Shown here: positions 7,929 through 16,541 of the stretch, piece by piece | Layout: the number at the start of each line of letters is the position of its first letter | Position numbering within the stretch: position 1 is the stretch's first letter | Source: Pseudomonas bubulae | Lineage (GTDB): Bacteria > Pseudomonadota > Gammaproteobacteria > Pseudomonadales > Pseudomonadaceae | Reading direction: 5' to 3' | NCBI RefSeq assembly: GCF_900618535.1 | Contig: NZ_UYJA01000007.1 | Coordinates: forward strand, 124,001 to 188,000 | Length of the DNA: 64,000 nucleotides | Translations under genes and position numbers: made by a program | The notes under the pieces: model-generated | Told to the model about the DNA's origin: nothing | Seen by the model: only the letters and a program-made list of their open reading frames with translations | Database searches by the model: none

Positions 7929-10900
7929 ATGTTGGAGCTTCAGTCGGTTCGAGAGAAAGTCGTCGCATTGCTCGGTGACGTCCAGAGTATCGGTGACACG
8001 GTGGTCCGAGGCGAGCGCCGCCACGAAGGCAAGTGTTACGCCATCGCCTATGTGGACCTTGCTGATAACGTGGTCGGCCGCGCTGGCGAACTTTATGACT
8101 TTCAGGAGCGAATCCTGGGAGACGATTTTTTCGGCACGCCTGGCGACTTGCGATGGAACAAGTACCTTTTTATCGTTGCCGGCCCGAAATCTTTACGCCA
8201 TGACGGCTTCGAAAAAGCGAAGGCGACGATTGAGTCAGACAAAGAGTATGCCCGCAAGCGTGTCGTCTCCGAGGAAGAGCTCGAAGCGTTGCTTGGTGCC
8301 GATCAATACTTCACACCCAACGACGCCGACAAGGACTTCAATGTCGTTGGCGAATGGGAGAAACGCCTCGCCGCAGCTGACTTGGATGAACTGCTCGATC
8401 GACCTACGCGAAAGGACGTCGTTGAGCGCATCGGCACTCGCTCAGCCAAGCGTGTACCCGTTGCCGACAAGACCCTGACGCTCAATCCATCCGACGCTCT
8501 GCTAGCTCAGAAGTGGCTTTCCTCTATTTCGATTGATCGTTTCCGTCCAGTCCACGATGGTAAGTCCTACACCTTTGGCCAGGTTACCCTCATCGTTGGA
8601 GCTAATGGCACTGGCAAGACCTCGCTGCTTGAAGCTGTAGAGTACTTCTACTGCGGGCACAACCGAAGGCCGGGGAATGCGGCCACTCCGAGAATCTCCG
8701 GCTCATTGGTCGGCAACATTGAGCCGCTGTTAGCCTCCGCAGAGGCTGGGCGAATCAGGGCACGCTGCTTCAGTTGGTATAACCGGGACGAGCGATTTGC
8801 GAAGTCGATTCTGAGTGCATTCACTCGATACAACTTTCTCGATACAGATGCGGCGTTCCGATTCGCGACGGAACTAGAACCGTCAGAGATACCAGGTGAT
8901 TTAAGCCGCATGCTTGTCGGTGCGGATGCCTCGATGATCTGGGACTATCTCGGAAAGATTTCGCCTGAGGTCGAAACCGCCCACGAGCGCTCAATCATAC
9001 GAGTCGCCGAGAGTCGGCAGAAGCTCGAAATTGCTCAAAAAGAGCTCGAGGGCGTCCAGAGTCGCCCCTCTAATGGCAGGGCTCTCACAGAGGCATTTCG
9101 CTTCTCCTTGGATGGGCTTCGGTGGAAAGCCCCCAGAGCTACAACGCCTCTAGCTACGGCGGAGGAAGCAAATGGCCTGTCGGAAGCGCTGGGCCATCTG
9201 CAGTCTGTACTAGGTGCAGATTCAGTCGCGATGTCTCTAGATGCAATTTCGGTGCGAGTCAGGGAGATTAACTTGGCGCTTGCCAAGGCGCGTCCGCTTT
9301 ACGTTGAGCGAACAAGATGTAAACAAGAACTGAAACGGCTTGCGGAACAGGCAATTGACAGCGAACGTGCATCTCAAACCTTAGACCGCTGGCTAACGTA
9401 CGTGAATAGTGGCTTCTCCGTCGTCTATGCTCGCGGTACGAAGGCTAAAACAGCGGCAGATGTCGCACTAGGCCGACTGGGCCTTTACGCGAATGTCGAC
9501 ATTCCCGAGGTGCCCGAAGAGTATGCCGCCATATCGCTGGAATCCGCCGTCCGTGGTGCAAAGTTGGATGTTGAGGACAGCACTACCCAAGTGACCAGTT
9601 TGGAGAGTCTGTCCGACAGTTTCGGAAAGGCAGCATCTGAAAGAGCGCAAGCAGCGCGCCAATTGCGAGCCGCCGCAACGGCATCGTTCGAGGCGGGCCA
9701 TCCGAAAGATGATTGCCCCATCTGCCGGGCCAAATATTCGCCTCAGGAACTGGCCGCTCTTGTCGAACAAATCACCCACACACTAGAACAGACAAGCGAG
9801 CTCACAGTGGTTACTGCTCAACTTGCTGAGGCTAAGGAAAACCTTGAACATTTTCAAGGCAGAGTCCGTTTCTTCGAACTCTTGCAGCGGATGGCAAGTG
9901 CCTTTGACCTACCACCAGATGTGCTCTGCGCTGAGGTTCCCGCTCGACTTGTAGAACTGAAATCCGAGTTGGCGGATGCCGAGTCAGAACTTGCCGCCGC
10001 CAGGAGGGATTGGAAGCAACTCGACAATTCAGGTTTGACCACGAACGAGCATGACCTCCTTCAGAGCGCGATATCCGCGATTCTGCCCTCGCCAGAATCA
10101 GAGCTCGATACCGCAGCTATCAATGAAGCACGAATCACGTGTCTCGAAGGGGCTACTGCAGCTCGGAAACTTCAAGCTCAGAGTCTCGAGCTGTATAAAC
10201 ACCTTGAAAAACAACTTTCTGATCTAAGTGCTTCTGCCATCGCCGGAGGCTGGAAGACGCGAGCGCAAAACGACGCTGGCATGGAGTCTCTCGTCATCAT
10301 GCAAGGTGAAATCGAATCGATTCAGAGTCGAATTAGTGCTTTGCAAGGACTTGTGGATATAGACGGAAGTACACTTCTTGCTGAATTAAGCGTGGGGATA
10401 ATTGGCGCCACCCGCCTCCATTCGGAGGCGATGGAGGCCGTCAAAATTGAAAGTATGGTGTCGAGCAATATTTCCACACTTGTCGAGCAGGTTGAGCAAC
10501 TTAAGCGGCAGCTGACAGGAGGTTTGGAGCAGGCGGAAAACTATCAGACCGCAAAACAAACCCTGGAACTGCTCCGCGAAGAGTGCTCCCTTGAACAAGC
10601 AACGCAAGAATCGTTGGGCACCATCAGCACGCAGATAAATGAAATTTTCAGTCGCATCCATGCTCCGAACGAATATGAATATGTTGGGCAGGGAGAGGTA
10701 CTCCTTCAGACATCCGCCTCACACGAGAAACGTACGCTTGAGCAAATAAGCACCGGGCAGCGTGCAGCTTTTGCGCTGTCTATATTCTTGTCGATGAATC
10801 GCAACGCGACTAAGGCACCACCAGTCCTTCTGATTGACGACCCGATCGCGCATATCGATGATTTGAACGCTTTGTCCTTCCTCGACTACTTACGCGATTT

Positions 10901-11048
10901 GGCCGTGAACTCCAATCGACAGATTTTCTTTGCTACAGCGGATACTCGAATTGCTTCGCTCTTTGCCCGAAAGTTTGGCTTCTTAGGAGAATCGTTCCAG
11001 ACCATTCAGCTGGCGCGCGGGTCGGCTGCAGGTCTGGTAGTCAATTAG
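7929..11048 (+). CDS. Rad50/SMC-like ATPase with zinc hook and N-terminal extension; candidate defence sensor
   Basis: The 1039-residue protein has a split ABC-type ATPase head joined by long coiled coils. Walker A is GANGTGKTS (about residues 224-232). A zinc hook CPIC (596-599) sits mid-protein between two heptad-rich arms (about 350-590 and 610-900). The signature motif is ISTGQRAAFAL (940-950), and the Walker B is LLIDDP (Asp 970, Asp 971) followed by a D-loop HIDDLN. An Asp stands where most Rad50/SMC proteins have the catalytic Glu. About 190 residues precede the head, an unusual extension without a recognised domain. Such ATPases bind DNA ends or abnormal DNA and in Lamassu and related systems gate an effector. 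It starts directly after the nitrilase-like stop codon. Confidence 0.8.
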   Translation: MLELQSVREKVVALLGDVQSIGDTVVRGERRHEGKCYAIAYVDLADNVVGRAGELYDFQERILGDDFFGTPGDLRWNKYLFIVAGPKSLRHDGFEKAKATIESDKEYARKRVVSEEELEALLGADQYFTPNDADKDFNVVGEWEKRLAAADLDELLDRPTRKDVVERIGTRSAKRVPVADKTLTLNPSDALLAQKWLSSISIDRFRPVHDGKSYTFGQVTLIVGANGTGKTSLLEAVEYFYCGHNRRPGNAATPRISGSLVGNIEPLLASAEAGRIRARCFSWYNRDERFAKSILSAFTRYNFLDTDAAFRFATELEPSEIPGDLSRMLVGADASMIWDYLGKISPEVETAHERSIIRVAESRQKLEIAQKELEGVQSRPSNGRALTEAFRFSLDGLRWKAPRATTPLATAEEANGLSEALGHLQSVLGADSVAMSLDAISVRVREINLALAKARPLYVERTRCKQELKRLAEQAIDSERASQTLDRWLTYVNSGFSVVYARGTKAKTAADVALGRLGLYANVDIPEVPEEYAAISLESAVRGAKLDVEDSTTQVTSLESLSDSFGKAASERAQAARQLRAAATASFEAGHPKDDCPICRAKYSPQELAALVEQITHTLEQTSELTVVTAQLAEAKENLEHFQGRVRFFELLQRMASAFDLPPDVLCAEVPARLVELKSELADAESELAAARRDWKQLDNSGLTTNEHDLLQSAISAILPSPESELDTAAINEARITCLEGATAARKLQAQSLELYKHLEKQLSDLSASAIAGGWKTRAQNDAGMESLVIMQGEIESIQSRISALQGLVDIDGSTLLAELSVGIIGATRLHSEAMEAVKIESMVSSNISTLVEQVEQLKRQLTGGLEQAENYQTAKQTLELLREECSLEQATQESLGTISTQINEIFSRIHAPNEYEYVGQGEVLLQTSASHEKRTLEQISTGQRAAFALSIFLSMNRNATKAPPVLLIDDPIAHIDDLNALSFLDYLRDLAVNSNRQIFFATADTRIASLFARKFGFLGESFQTIQLARGSAAGLVVN

Positions 11049-11283
11049 TCGGCGCTGCCGCATTTGTTCGAAAGTTCTGTGGTGCATTTGGTCAAGTCGA
11101 TTTCCACCACAGCGCTCCTTGAGCGCTCCATCAAGGTTTTCAGTGACGCACACCTTTTAGCAGTTCAGTTCAAAACGGAGTCGAGGCGCGGTAAGACTTC
11201 AGTTATAGCCTCATGGTTTAAATACTGATGGAGCTATAGCTCGTACGGAGGACTGTCGCTGTGGGCTGAGGTCTGTGCTTGGG
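11049..11283. other. Intergenic region between SMC-like gene and integrase
   Basis: Two convergent genes end here. No hairpin with a T-run, tRNA-like sequence or further gene was seen. Confidence 0.4.
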
Positions 11284-12540
11284 TCAGCGTATCGAGACGA
11301 CTTTTTTGTCCCGATTTTCAGTAATAGCTGACACAGAGAGGCTGCCGGTGGCGGCCTCTTGGATGTGCTCGCTCCACCAAGTCATCATCGGACGTCTTCT
11401 TTCGATGTATTCTGCACGGTTGTAAGCGCTTCGCACTTCATCCTTGTCAACGTGGGCAAGCGCTACCTCAATCAGCTCCGGATCCCAGCCGTGTTCGTTG
11501 AGGATGGTACTAGCCATTGAGCGCATGCCATGGCTTACCAAGCGCCCCTCAAATCCCATGCGTTTTAGTGCCATGTTGGCGGTCTGGCTGTTGCAATGGG
11601 TTAGAGGATCCCGGTCTGCGGGGAACACGTACTCCCGATGTCCGCTGTAGGGCTTTATTGCCTCCAAAAGAGCCAATGCTTGATTAGTAAGCGGCACGAT
11701 ATGTGTGCGCCGTTTCTTCATACGTTCAGCAGGGATCGTCCAGATGCGCTTTTCGAAGTCTATGTCGACCCAGCGAGTGGTGGCTGCTTCTGCTGGGCGA
11801 GTCATGGTGTTTAGCTGCCATTCGATAAGACAGCGCGTAGTTCTTTTTATGCTGGCATTGGCAATTGCCACCATGAGCTCATTCAGCTCGTCGGGAGGCA
11901 ATGCCGCCATATTTTTCTTTTTTGGTTTCTTAAAGACCGAGCGAATCCCATTAAGGGGATTGGCATGGATGAGTCCGTAATTCACCCCGTAAGTCATGAT
12001 CTCGTTGAGGCGCTGGGTCAGCCGTTTAACAGTCTCCAAACTCCCCTTGGTCTCAAGAGGTCTGAGCAGGTTGATGACCTTAGGGGCGCTGATTACGGAA
12101 ATTGGGGTCGAGCCCAAGTCCGGGAAGATGTGTAGCGTGAGCGAGCGCCAAATATCTTCGGCGTAGGCAGCCGTCACCGAGTCTTTCTTTAGTTCAAACC
12201 ATGTCGTCGCCACGTTTTGAAACGTGTGCTCTGTCGCAGCTTTTTTCACTTGGCGATCTGCGTCGCGCTGCTCTTTCGGGTCTAGTCCCTGAGCGACAAG
12301 TTCTCGGGCCTCAACAGTCCGTTTGCGTGCTTGCGCCAGGCTGACTTCGGGAAAGGTACCTAATCCCATGTTGATCCGTTTTTTGGTCACCGGATGGATA
12401 TAGTTGAAATTCCATAGCCTGGAGCCATTGATTCTCACTCGCATTTGAAGGCCGTTGCCATCCGTGAGTGTGTAGTCCTTTTCCTTAGGCTTGGCGGCTT
12501 TGACTTTCATATCTGAAAGGCGAGTGGGTTGGGCGCACAT
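11284..12540 (-). CDS. P4-type tyrosine site-specific integrase (island integrase)
   Basis: This 418-residue integrase has the N-terminal arm-binding domain of the DUF4102 type (LTDGNGLQMRV near residue 30), a core-binding SAM-like domain, and the C-terminal catalytic domain. Catalytic residues are visible in MTRPAEAATTRW (Arg), SHGMRSMAST (His and Arg), LAHVDKDEVRSAYNR (His and the nucleophile Tyr). It inserts and excises the island at the ssrA 3' end, whose last base is 185 bp upstream of the start codon; P4-like integrases commonly use tRNA or tmRNA genes. The start MCAQPTRLSDMK at 12540 was chosen over the longer open frame (to 12687) because upstream residues are unlike the family and overlap the repeat cluster. 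An internal Met 11 codons later is the alternative. Confidence 0.93.
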   Translation of the reverse strand: MCAQPTRLSDMKVKAAKPKEKDYTLTDGNGLQMRVRINGSRLWNFNYIHPVTKKRINMGLGTFPEVSLAQARKRTVEARELVAQGLDPKEQRDADRQVKKAATEHTFQNVATTWFELKKDSVTAAYAEDIWRSLTLHIFPDLGSTPISVISAPKVINLLRPLETKGSLETVKRLTQRLNEIMTYGVNYGLIHANPLNGIRSVFKKPKKKNMAALPPDELNELMVAIANASIKRTTRCLIEWQLNTMTRPAEAATTRWVDIDFEKRIWTIPAERMKKRRTHIVPLTNQALALLEAIKPYSGHREYVFPADRDPLTHCNSQTANMALKRMGFEGRLVSHGMRSMASTILNEHGWDPELIEVALAHVDKDEVRSAYNRAEYIERRRPMMTWWSEHIQEAATGSLSVSAITENRDKKVVSIR

Positions 12541-12541
12541 G

Positions 12542-12612
12542 GTGTATTCCAATGCTGTTTGTGTATTCCAAAAATTACCAGTTGGGGGCTTGGAATACCA
12601 CCTGGAATACAC
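12542..12612. promoter_or_regulatory. Four copies of GTGTATTCCA upstream of the integrase
   Basis: Two direct copies (12542-12551 and 12561-12570) and two inverted copies (TGGAATACCA at 12591-12600 with one mismatch, TGGAATACAC at 12603-12612) lie within 71 bp, starting two bases before the integrase start codon. The arrangement suggests binding sites for the integrase (arm sites) or an excisionase/repressor controlling integrase expression. Confidence 0.55.
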
Positions 12613-12686
12613 GGTTGCATGGATGTCTATGGACGCTAATGGATCCTGCTGGCGCTTAAGGCCCCGTGTTTTCTGGGTTTCAGGCA

Positions 12687-12714
12687 CAAAAAAAGACGTC
12701 CGTGGACGTCTTTA
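12687..12714 (-). terminator. Intrinsic terminator of ssrA
   Basis: A hairpin AAAGACGTCC/GGACGTCTTT with a 2-4 base loop is followed, on the minus strand, by a run of T residues. It begins about 10 bases past the tmRNA 3' end, so it ends ssrA transcription and separates it from the integrase gene. Confidence 0.8.
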
Positions 12715-12724
12715 GATGTTGAAG

Positions 12725-13116
12725 TGGTGGAGCCGGGGGGATTTGAACCCCCGTCCGCCAGTACTCCGCTGTCGGTACTACATGCTTAGCCGTTTCTATT
12801 AAGTTAACCCTCAGCGACCCGAAGGGCAGGGTGCTTTGGGCGAGTTGTGTAAGTTTTAGCCGATTCGTCCACAACGTACTGCACGGCGATCCTGTTCTAT
12901 ATGACAATCACTTCAGGTTTACAGGCATCCCCTAGTGATTGCTGGACCCGAAGGTACCAGGAGGATGGCTAAGGCAGCTTACGCTGCGAGAGCTTGACCC
13001 TCGTAGGTTTCGTCATTGGCAACTATAAGTAGTTGCAACAGTGGATTTACGAGTTCTGTTACCAACTCGGCATGCACCTAGAGTTTCGCAACCGGCGTCG
13101 AATCCTAAACGGCCCC
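12725..13116 (-). ncRNA. ssrA: Transfer-messenger RNA (tmRNA)
   Basis: This is the one-piece tmRNA gene, about 392 nt. The 5' end GGGGCCGTTTAGGATTCG and the 3' end with GGTTCAAATCC T-loop and CCA form the tRNA-like domain. The resume codon and tag lie at 12979-13020 (minus) and encode ANDETYEGQALAA followed by TAA. tmRNA with SmpB frees stalled ribosomes and tags the unfinished protein for degradation; the terminal ALAA is the ClpXP recognition part. The 3' end is intact although an island integrated next to it, so the crossover rebuilt the gene. smpB is 9.4 kb away in this window. Confidence 0.97.
12979..13020 (-). other. tmRNA proteolysis-tag reading frame
   Basis: Thirteen codons plus TAA, starting with the resume codon GCC. 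The encoded tag is ANDETYEGQALAA. Confidence 0.92.
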
Positions 13117-13128
13117 GATGCCTGCTGT

Positions 13129-13134
13129 GTATAA
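13129..13134 (-). promoter_or_regulatory. Likely -10 box of ssrA
   Basis: On the minus strand TTATAC (one mismatch from TATAAT-type boxes) lies about 12 bases before the mature tmRNA 5' end. No good -35 hexamer was recognised at the expected distance. Confidence 0.4.
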
Positions 13135-13189
13135 CCAGCAAGCTAGCGGAGTCTACGCCTTTCTGACGCAGAAGGCCAACCCAAAGGGG

Positions 13190-13471
13190 TTACTCACCAC
13201 CTTTGTTGTTGTTGGCAATGTCCTGGAGCACCTGGGTGGTCAGTGAAACGCAGGCCTGAGTGCCTTCTTTGGTGCCTTTGGATTGTTCTTCCTTGGCCTG
13301 GGCGACGGTGCTGTCGATGTTGTCTTGTAAGTCGGAGCTGATTTCGCCAGAGCTGGCTACGGCGTCGTTGATCTTTTGCAGGTTGATCTGGCAAAGGTCG
13401 TCTGCCGCAAACACCGGGGAGGCCAACATCACTGCGGATATAAACAGACCAGCAAGAGCGGTACGCTTCAT
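13190..13471 (-). CDS. Small exported protein of unknown function
   Basis: A 93-residue protein with a clean Sec signal peptide: MKRTALAGLFISAVMLASPVFA, cleavage predicted after Ala 22. The mature part is about 71 residues, helical and hydrophilic, with two cysteines (in DLCQIN and QACVSL) that could form a disulfide in the periplasm. I do not recognise a family. The gene lies upstream of ssrA on the same strand, outside the island, and is flanked by chromosomal genes, so it is probably core genome. Its stop is 74 bases from the tmRNA 5' end. Confidence 0.7.
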   Translation of the reverse strand: MKRTALAGLFISAVMLASPVFAADDLCQINLQKINDAVASSGEISSDLQDNIDSTVAQAKEEQSKGTKEGTQACVSLTTQVLQDIANNNKGGE

Positions 13472-13644
13472 GGGGAAAACTCCTTGTGCACAGGGTAGGC
13501 CCGGTGTTTCCAGGCTCGGTTTTATGCCCCAAACATTGGGGCCTTAAGCCAATTGACTATAGCCACGCTCGGGAGTTCTGCCTGGGTCAGGCCATTAATT
13601 TCTGGTTTTTTTTGTGCCCGAAAGTAGAGCGAATATTTGATTTG

Positions 13645-13730
13645 GTGGGAGCGGGCTTGCTCGCGATGGCATCGACGCGGTGTATGGGTCACACCGCAGC
13701 GATCCTGTCGCGAGCAAGCCCGCTCCCACA
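13645..13730. repeat. REP-type palindromic pair
   Basis: Two inverted copies of the Pseudomonas REP core (GTGGGAGCGGGCTTGC and its complement) flank about 40 bp. The unit lies just after the stop of the D-lactate dehydrogenase gene. The same core recurs at 22341-22426. Confidence 0.8.
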
Positions 13731-13733
13731 TTT

Positions 13734-16541
13734 TCAGGCCTGGGCGCTGGTGACGCGGTCTACCAGATACACCAGGCCGTGATAATCAATCCCGCCATGC
13801 TGGCTCAAGCCAATCTCACAGGTTCGGCTGGTGGAGATCCCTTCGCTGCAATATTGCACCGCGTCTTTCAAAGTGCGCAGTGAGTGGGCGTTCAGCTCCG
13901 GGGTGGTAAAGCCTTTGTCACCGGCAAAGCCGCAGCAATGGATACCCTCGGGGATCACCACGTCGGTGCTGCACAGCCGCGCAATATCGATCAGGGCCTG
14001 GCTTTCGCCCAGGTGCTGGGTGCTGCAGGTGACATGCACGGCAATCGGTGCGGTTTGCGGGGTAAAGGTCAACTTGTCCACAAGGTGGGTGCGGATAAAG
14101 CGTACCGGGTCGTACAGGTCGAGGCGATTTTCCCCCAGGTCCTGCACCAGACGCAGGGTGCAGGGGCTGGTGTCGCAGTAGATCGGGTCAAGCCCGCCAC
14201 GGCTGGCATGCAGCAGTGCGCCGATCAGTTCCTGGCGTTTGTGTTCGGCCTGTTCGTTGTAACCTTTCGACGCAAACGGCTGGCCGCAGCACAGGCTGTC
14301 CATATTGTCGGGGAACACCACCTGGTAACCGGCTTTTTCCAGCAGGCCGCGGGTTTTGTCCAGCAACGACATTTGTTCTTTGTCTCCTGCCGCCGGGCCC
14401 ATGACCCGCGACACGCAAGCCGCCAGGTACACCACCCGCGGGCGGGCATCCTTGACCGGCGGGGTAAAACGAATCGCCCGTTCCGGCTGGGGCATGGCGT
14501 TGGTCCACAAGGGCACGCGGCCTTTACTCGCCTTGCTCAGGGCCGATGAGAGTTTTGCCAGTCGCGGCGCCCCCAGCAGCATGCGCGCACCATTGGCCAC
14601 GTGCAGGGTAAAACGTGCCCCCTGCAGTGCTGTGGTGAAGTGACTGGCCAGCCAGTCAGCCGTTTTCACACTGTCAGCGCTGCGTGCCCGGAGTTTTTTC
14701 ACCAGTTCGCCGGTATTGATGCCCACCGGGCAGCGTTGCGCGCATAAACCGGTGGCTGCGCAGGTATCAATGCCTTGATAGGCGTAGGCTTTTTCCAGCT
14801 CTGTGGTGTCGATGCCGGCGCGTTTCCTGGCCTGGATATCGCGCCAGATCACAATCCGCTGGCGTGGACTCAGGGTCAGCCCCTTGGACGGGCACACCGG
14901 TTCGCAAAAACCGCACTCGATGCACTTATCCACAATCTCGTCCGCCGCCGGCATCGGTTTGAGGTGCTTGAGGTGGATATGCGGGTCTTCGCTGAGCACC
15001 ACGTCGGGGTTGAGAATGCCTTGCGGGTCGAGCAAACGCTTGAGCGTCCACATCAACTGGTAGGCGTCGCTGCCCCATTCCAGCTCGACAAAGGGCGCCA
15101 TATTGCGCCCGGTGCCGTGTTCGGCCTTGAGCGAACCGCCAAACTCCACGGCCACCAGTTGCGCCACGTCATCCATAAAGGCCTGGTAGCGCGCCACTTC
15201 CTCGGGGTTGTTGAAACCCTGGGTAAAGACGAAGTGCAGGTTGCCCTCCAGCGCATGGCCAAACAGGATCGCTTCGTCGTAGTGGTGCTTGTCGAACAGC
15301 TCGATCAGGCGGTTGACGCCGATGGCCAGTTGTTCAACGGGGAAGGTCACGTCTTCGATGATCACCGTGGTGCCGGTTTTGCGCACCGCCCCGACGGCCG
15401 GGAAGGTGTCTTTGCGGATCGCCCACAGCTTGGCGTTTTCTTTAGGGTCTTCGGTGAAGTCGACCTGTTTTTCAACCGGGAAATCGACCAGCGAGGCCAT
15501 GATTTGCGCCAGTTGTTCGTGCAGCAAGGTCTGGGATGCTGCGCGGGACTCGATCAATAGCGCGCAGGCATTGGCCGACAATTGTTGTACGAAAGCCGGC
15601 ATGCCGGGTTTGTCCTGCACCGAACGCAGGCTGCGACGGTCGAGCAGTTCCACGGCAGACACGGGCTGGCTTTTAAGCACGGTGACGGCGTTGCAGCAGG
15701 TCTCGACATCCGGGAACACGATCAGCGCCGAAGCCTTGTTCGGGTGGTCGATCACGGTGTCGTAGGTCACCGCGCTGATAAAGCCCAGGGTACCTTCGCT
15801 GCCCACCAGCAGGTGGCTGAGGATATCCAGCGGGTCGTCGAAATCCACCAGGGCATTAAGGGACAGGCCTGTGGTGTTTTTCAGACGGTATTTGTGGCGG
15901 ATTTTTGCAGCCAGTTCAGCGTTGGCGCGGGTTTCGCGAGCCAACGTCCCCAACTGCTCGAGCAATGGCCCGTGGCTTTGGCGAAAGGCGGCGATGTTGG
16001 CGGCATCTTCGGTGTCGACCCGGGTACCGTCGGCCAGCACTACGCGCAGGCCCGCCAGGGTGTGGTAGGTGTTTTGTGCGGTGCCGCAACACATGCCGCT
16101 GGCATTATTGGCGACGATGCCGCCAATTTTGCAGGCGTTGATCGATGCCGGGTCTGGGCCAATCTTGCGTCCGAACGGGGCCAGCCAGGCGTTGGCCTGG
16201 GCGCCGATCACTCCCGGTTGCAGGCGGATTTGCCTGCCCTGGCCGCGGATTTCCTTGCCGTTCCAGTTGTCGCCGAGCACGATCAGCACCGAGTCGCTGA
16301 TGGCCTGGCCAGAGAGGCTGGTGCCCGCTGCGCGAAAGGTCACCGATACCTGATCGCGACGGGCCAGGCGCAGCAGCTCCACCACTTCATCTTCGGACTC
16401 GACGCGAATCACCAGCTTGGGGATCAGTCGGTAAAAGCTCGCATCGGTGCCGAACGCCAGGGTCGACAGCGCATCGGTAAAACGGCGGTCCTGGGGGATC
16501 AGTCGCTCGGCATCACGCATAAACGCGGCGGGCAGGCTCAT
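13734..16541 (-). CDS. FAD- and Fe-S-containing D-lactate dehydrogenase (membrane-associated, quinone-linked type)
   Basis: The 935-residue protein joins a GlpD/GlcD-like oxidoreductase to an Fe-S electron-transfer half. Residues 1-270 form the FAD-binding (PCMH-type) domain and about 270-520 the FAD-oxidase C-terminal domain. Two 4Fe-4S clusters are marked by CIECGFCEPVCP and CAATGLCAQRCP. Two CCG domains follow (DSLCCGQPF and GIHCCGFAG), as in glycolate oxidase GlcF and LutA. It should oxidise D-lactate to pyruvate and pass electrons to quinone. It is the last gene of the lldP-lutABC cluster, and its start overlaps the lutC stop by four bases. A D-2-hydroxyglutarate dehydrogenase role is a less likely alternative given the context. 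Confidence 0.85.
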   Translation of the reverse strand: MSLPAAFMRDAERLIPQDRRFTDALSTLAFGTDASFYRLIPKLVIRVESEDEVVELLRLARRDQVSVTFRAAGTSLSGQAISDSVLIVLGDNWNGKEIRGQGRQIRLQPGVIGAQANAWLAPFGRKIGPDPASINACKIGGIVANNASGMCCGTAQNTYHTLAGLRVVLADGTRVDTEDAANIAAFRQSHGPLLEQLGTLARETRANAELAAKIRHKYRLKNTTGLSLNALVDFDDPLDILSHLLVGSEGTLGFISAVTYDTVIDHPNKASALIVFPDVETCCNAVTVLKSQPVSAVELLDRRSLRSVQDKPGMPAFVQQLSANACALLIESRAASQTLLHEQLAQIMASLVDFPVEKQVDFTEDPKENAKLWAIRKDTFPAVGAVRKTGTTVIIEDVTFPVEQLAIGVNRLIELFDKHHYDEAILFGHALEGNLHFVFTQGFNNPEEVARYQAFMDDVAQLVAVEFGGSLKAEHGTGRNMAPFVELEWGSDAYQLMWTLKRLLDPQGILNPDVVLSEDPHIHLKHLKPMPAADEIVDKCIECGFCEPVCPSKGLTLSPRQRIVIWRDIQARKRAGIDTTELEKAYAYQGIDTCAATGLCAQRCPVGINTGELVKKLRARSADSVKTADWLASHFTTALQGARFTLHVANGARMLLGAPRLAKLSSALSKASKGRVPLWTNAMPQPERAIRFTPPVKDARPRVVYLAACVSRVMGPAAGDKEQMSLLDKTRGLLEKAGYQVVFPDNMDSLCCGQPFASKGYNEQAEHKRQELIGALLHASRGGLDPIYCDTSPCTLRLVQDLGENRLDLYDPVRFIRTHLVDKLTFTPQTAPIAVHVTCSTQHLGESQALIDIARLCSTDVVIPEGIHCCGFAGDKGFTTPELNAHSLRTLKDAVQYCSEGISTSRTCEIGLSQHGGIDYHGLVYLVDRVTSAQA

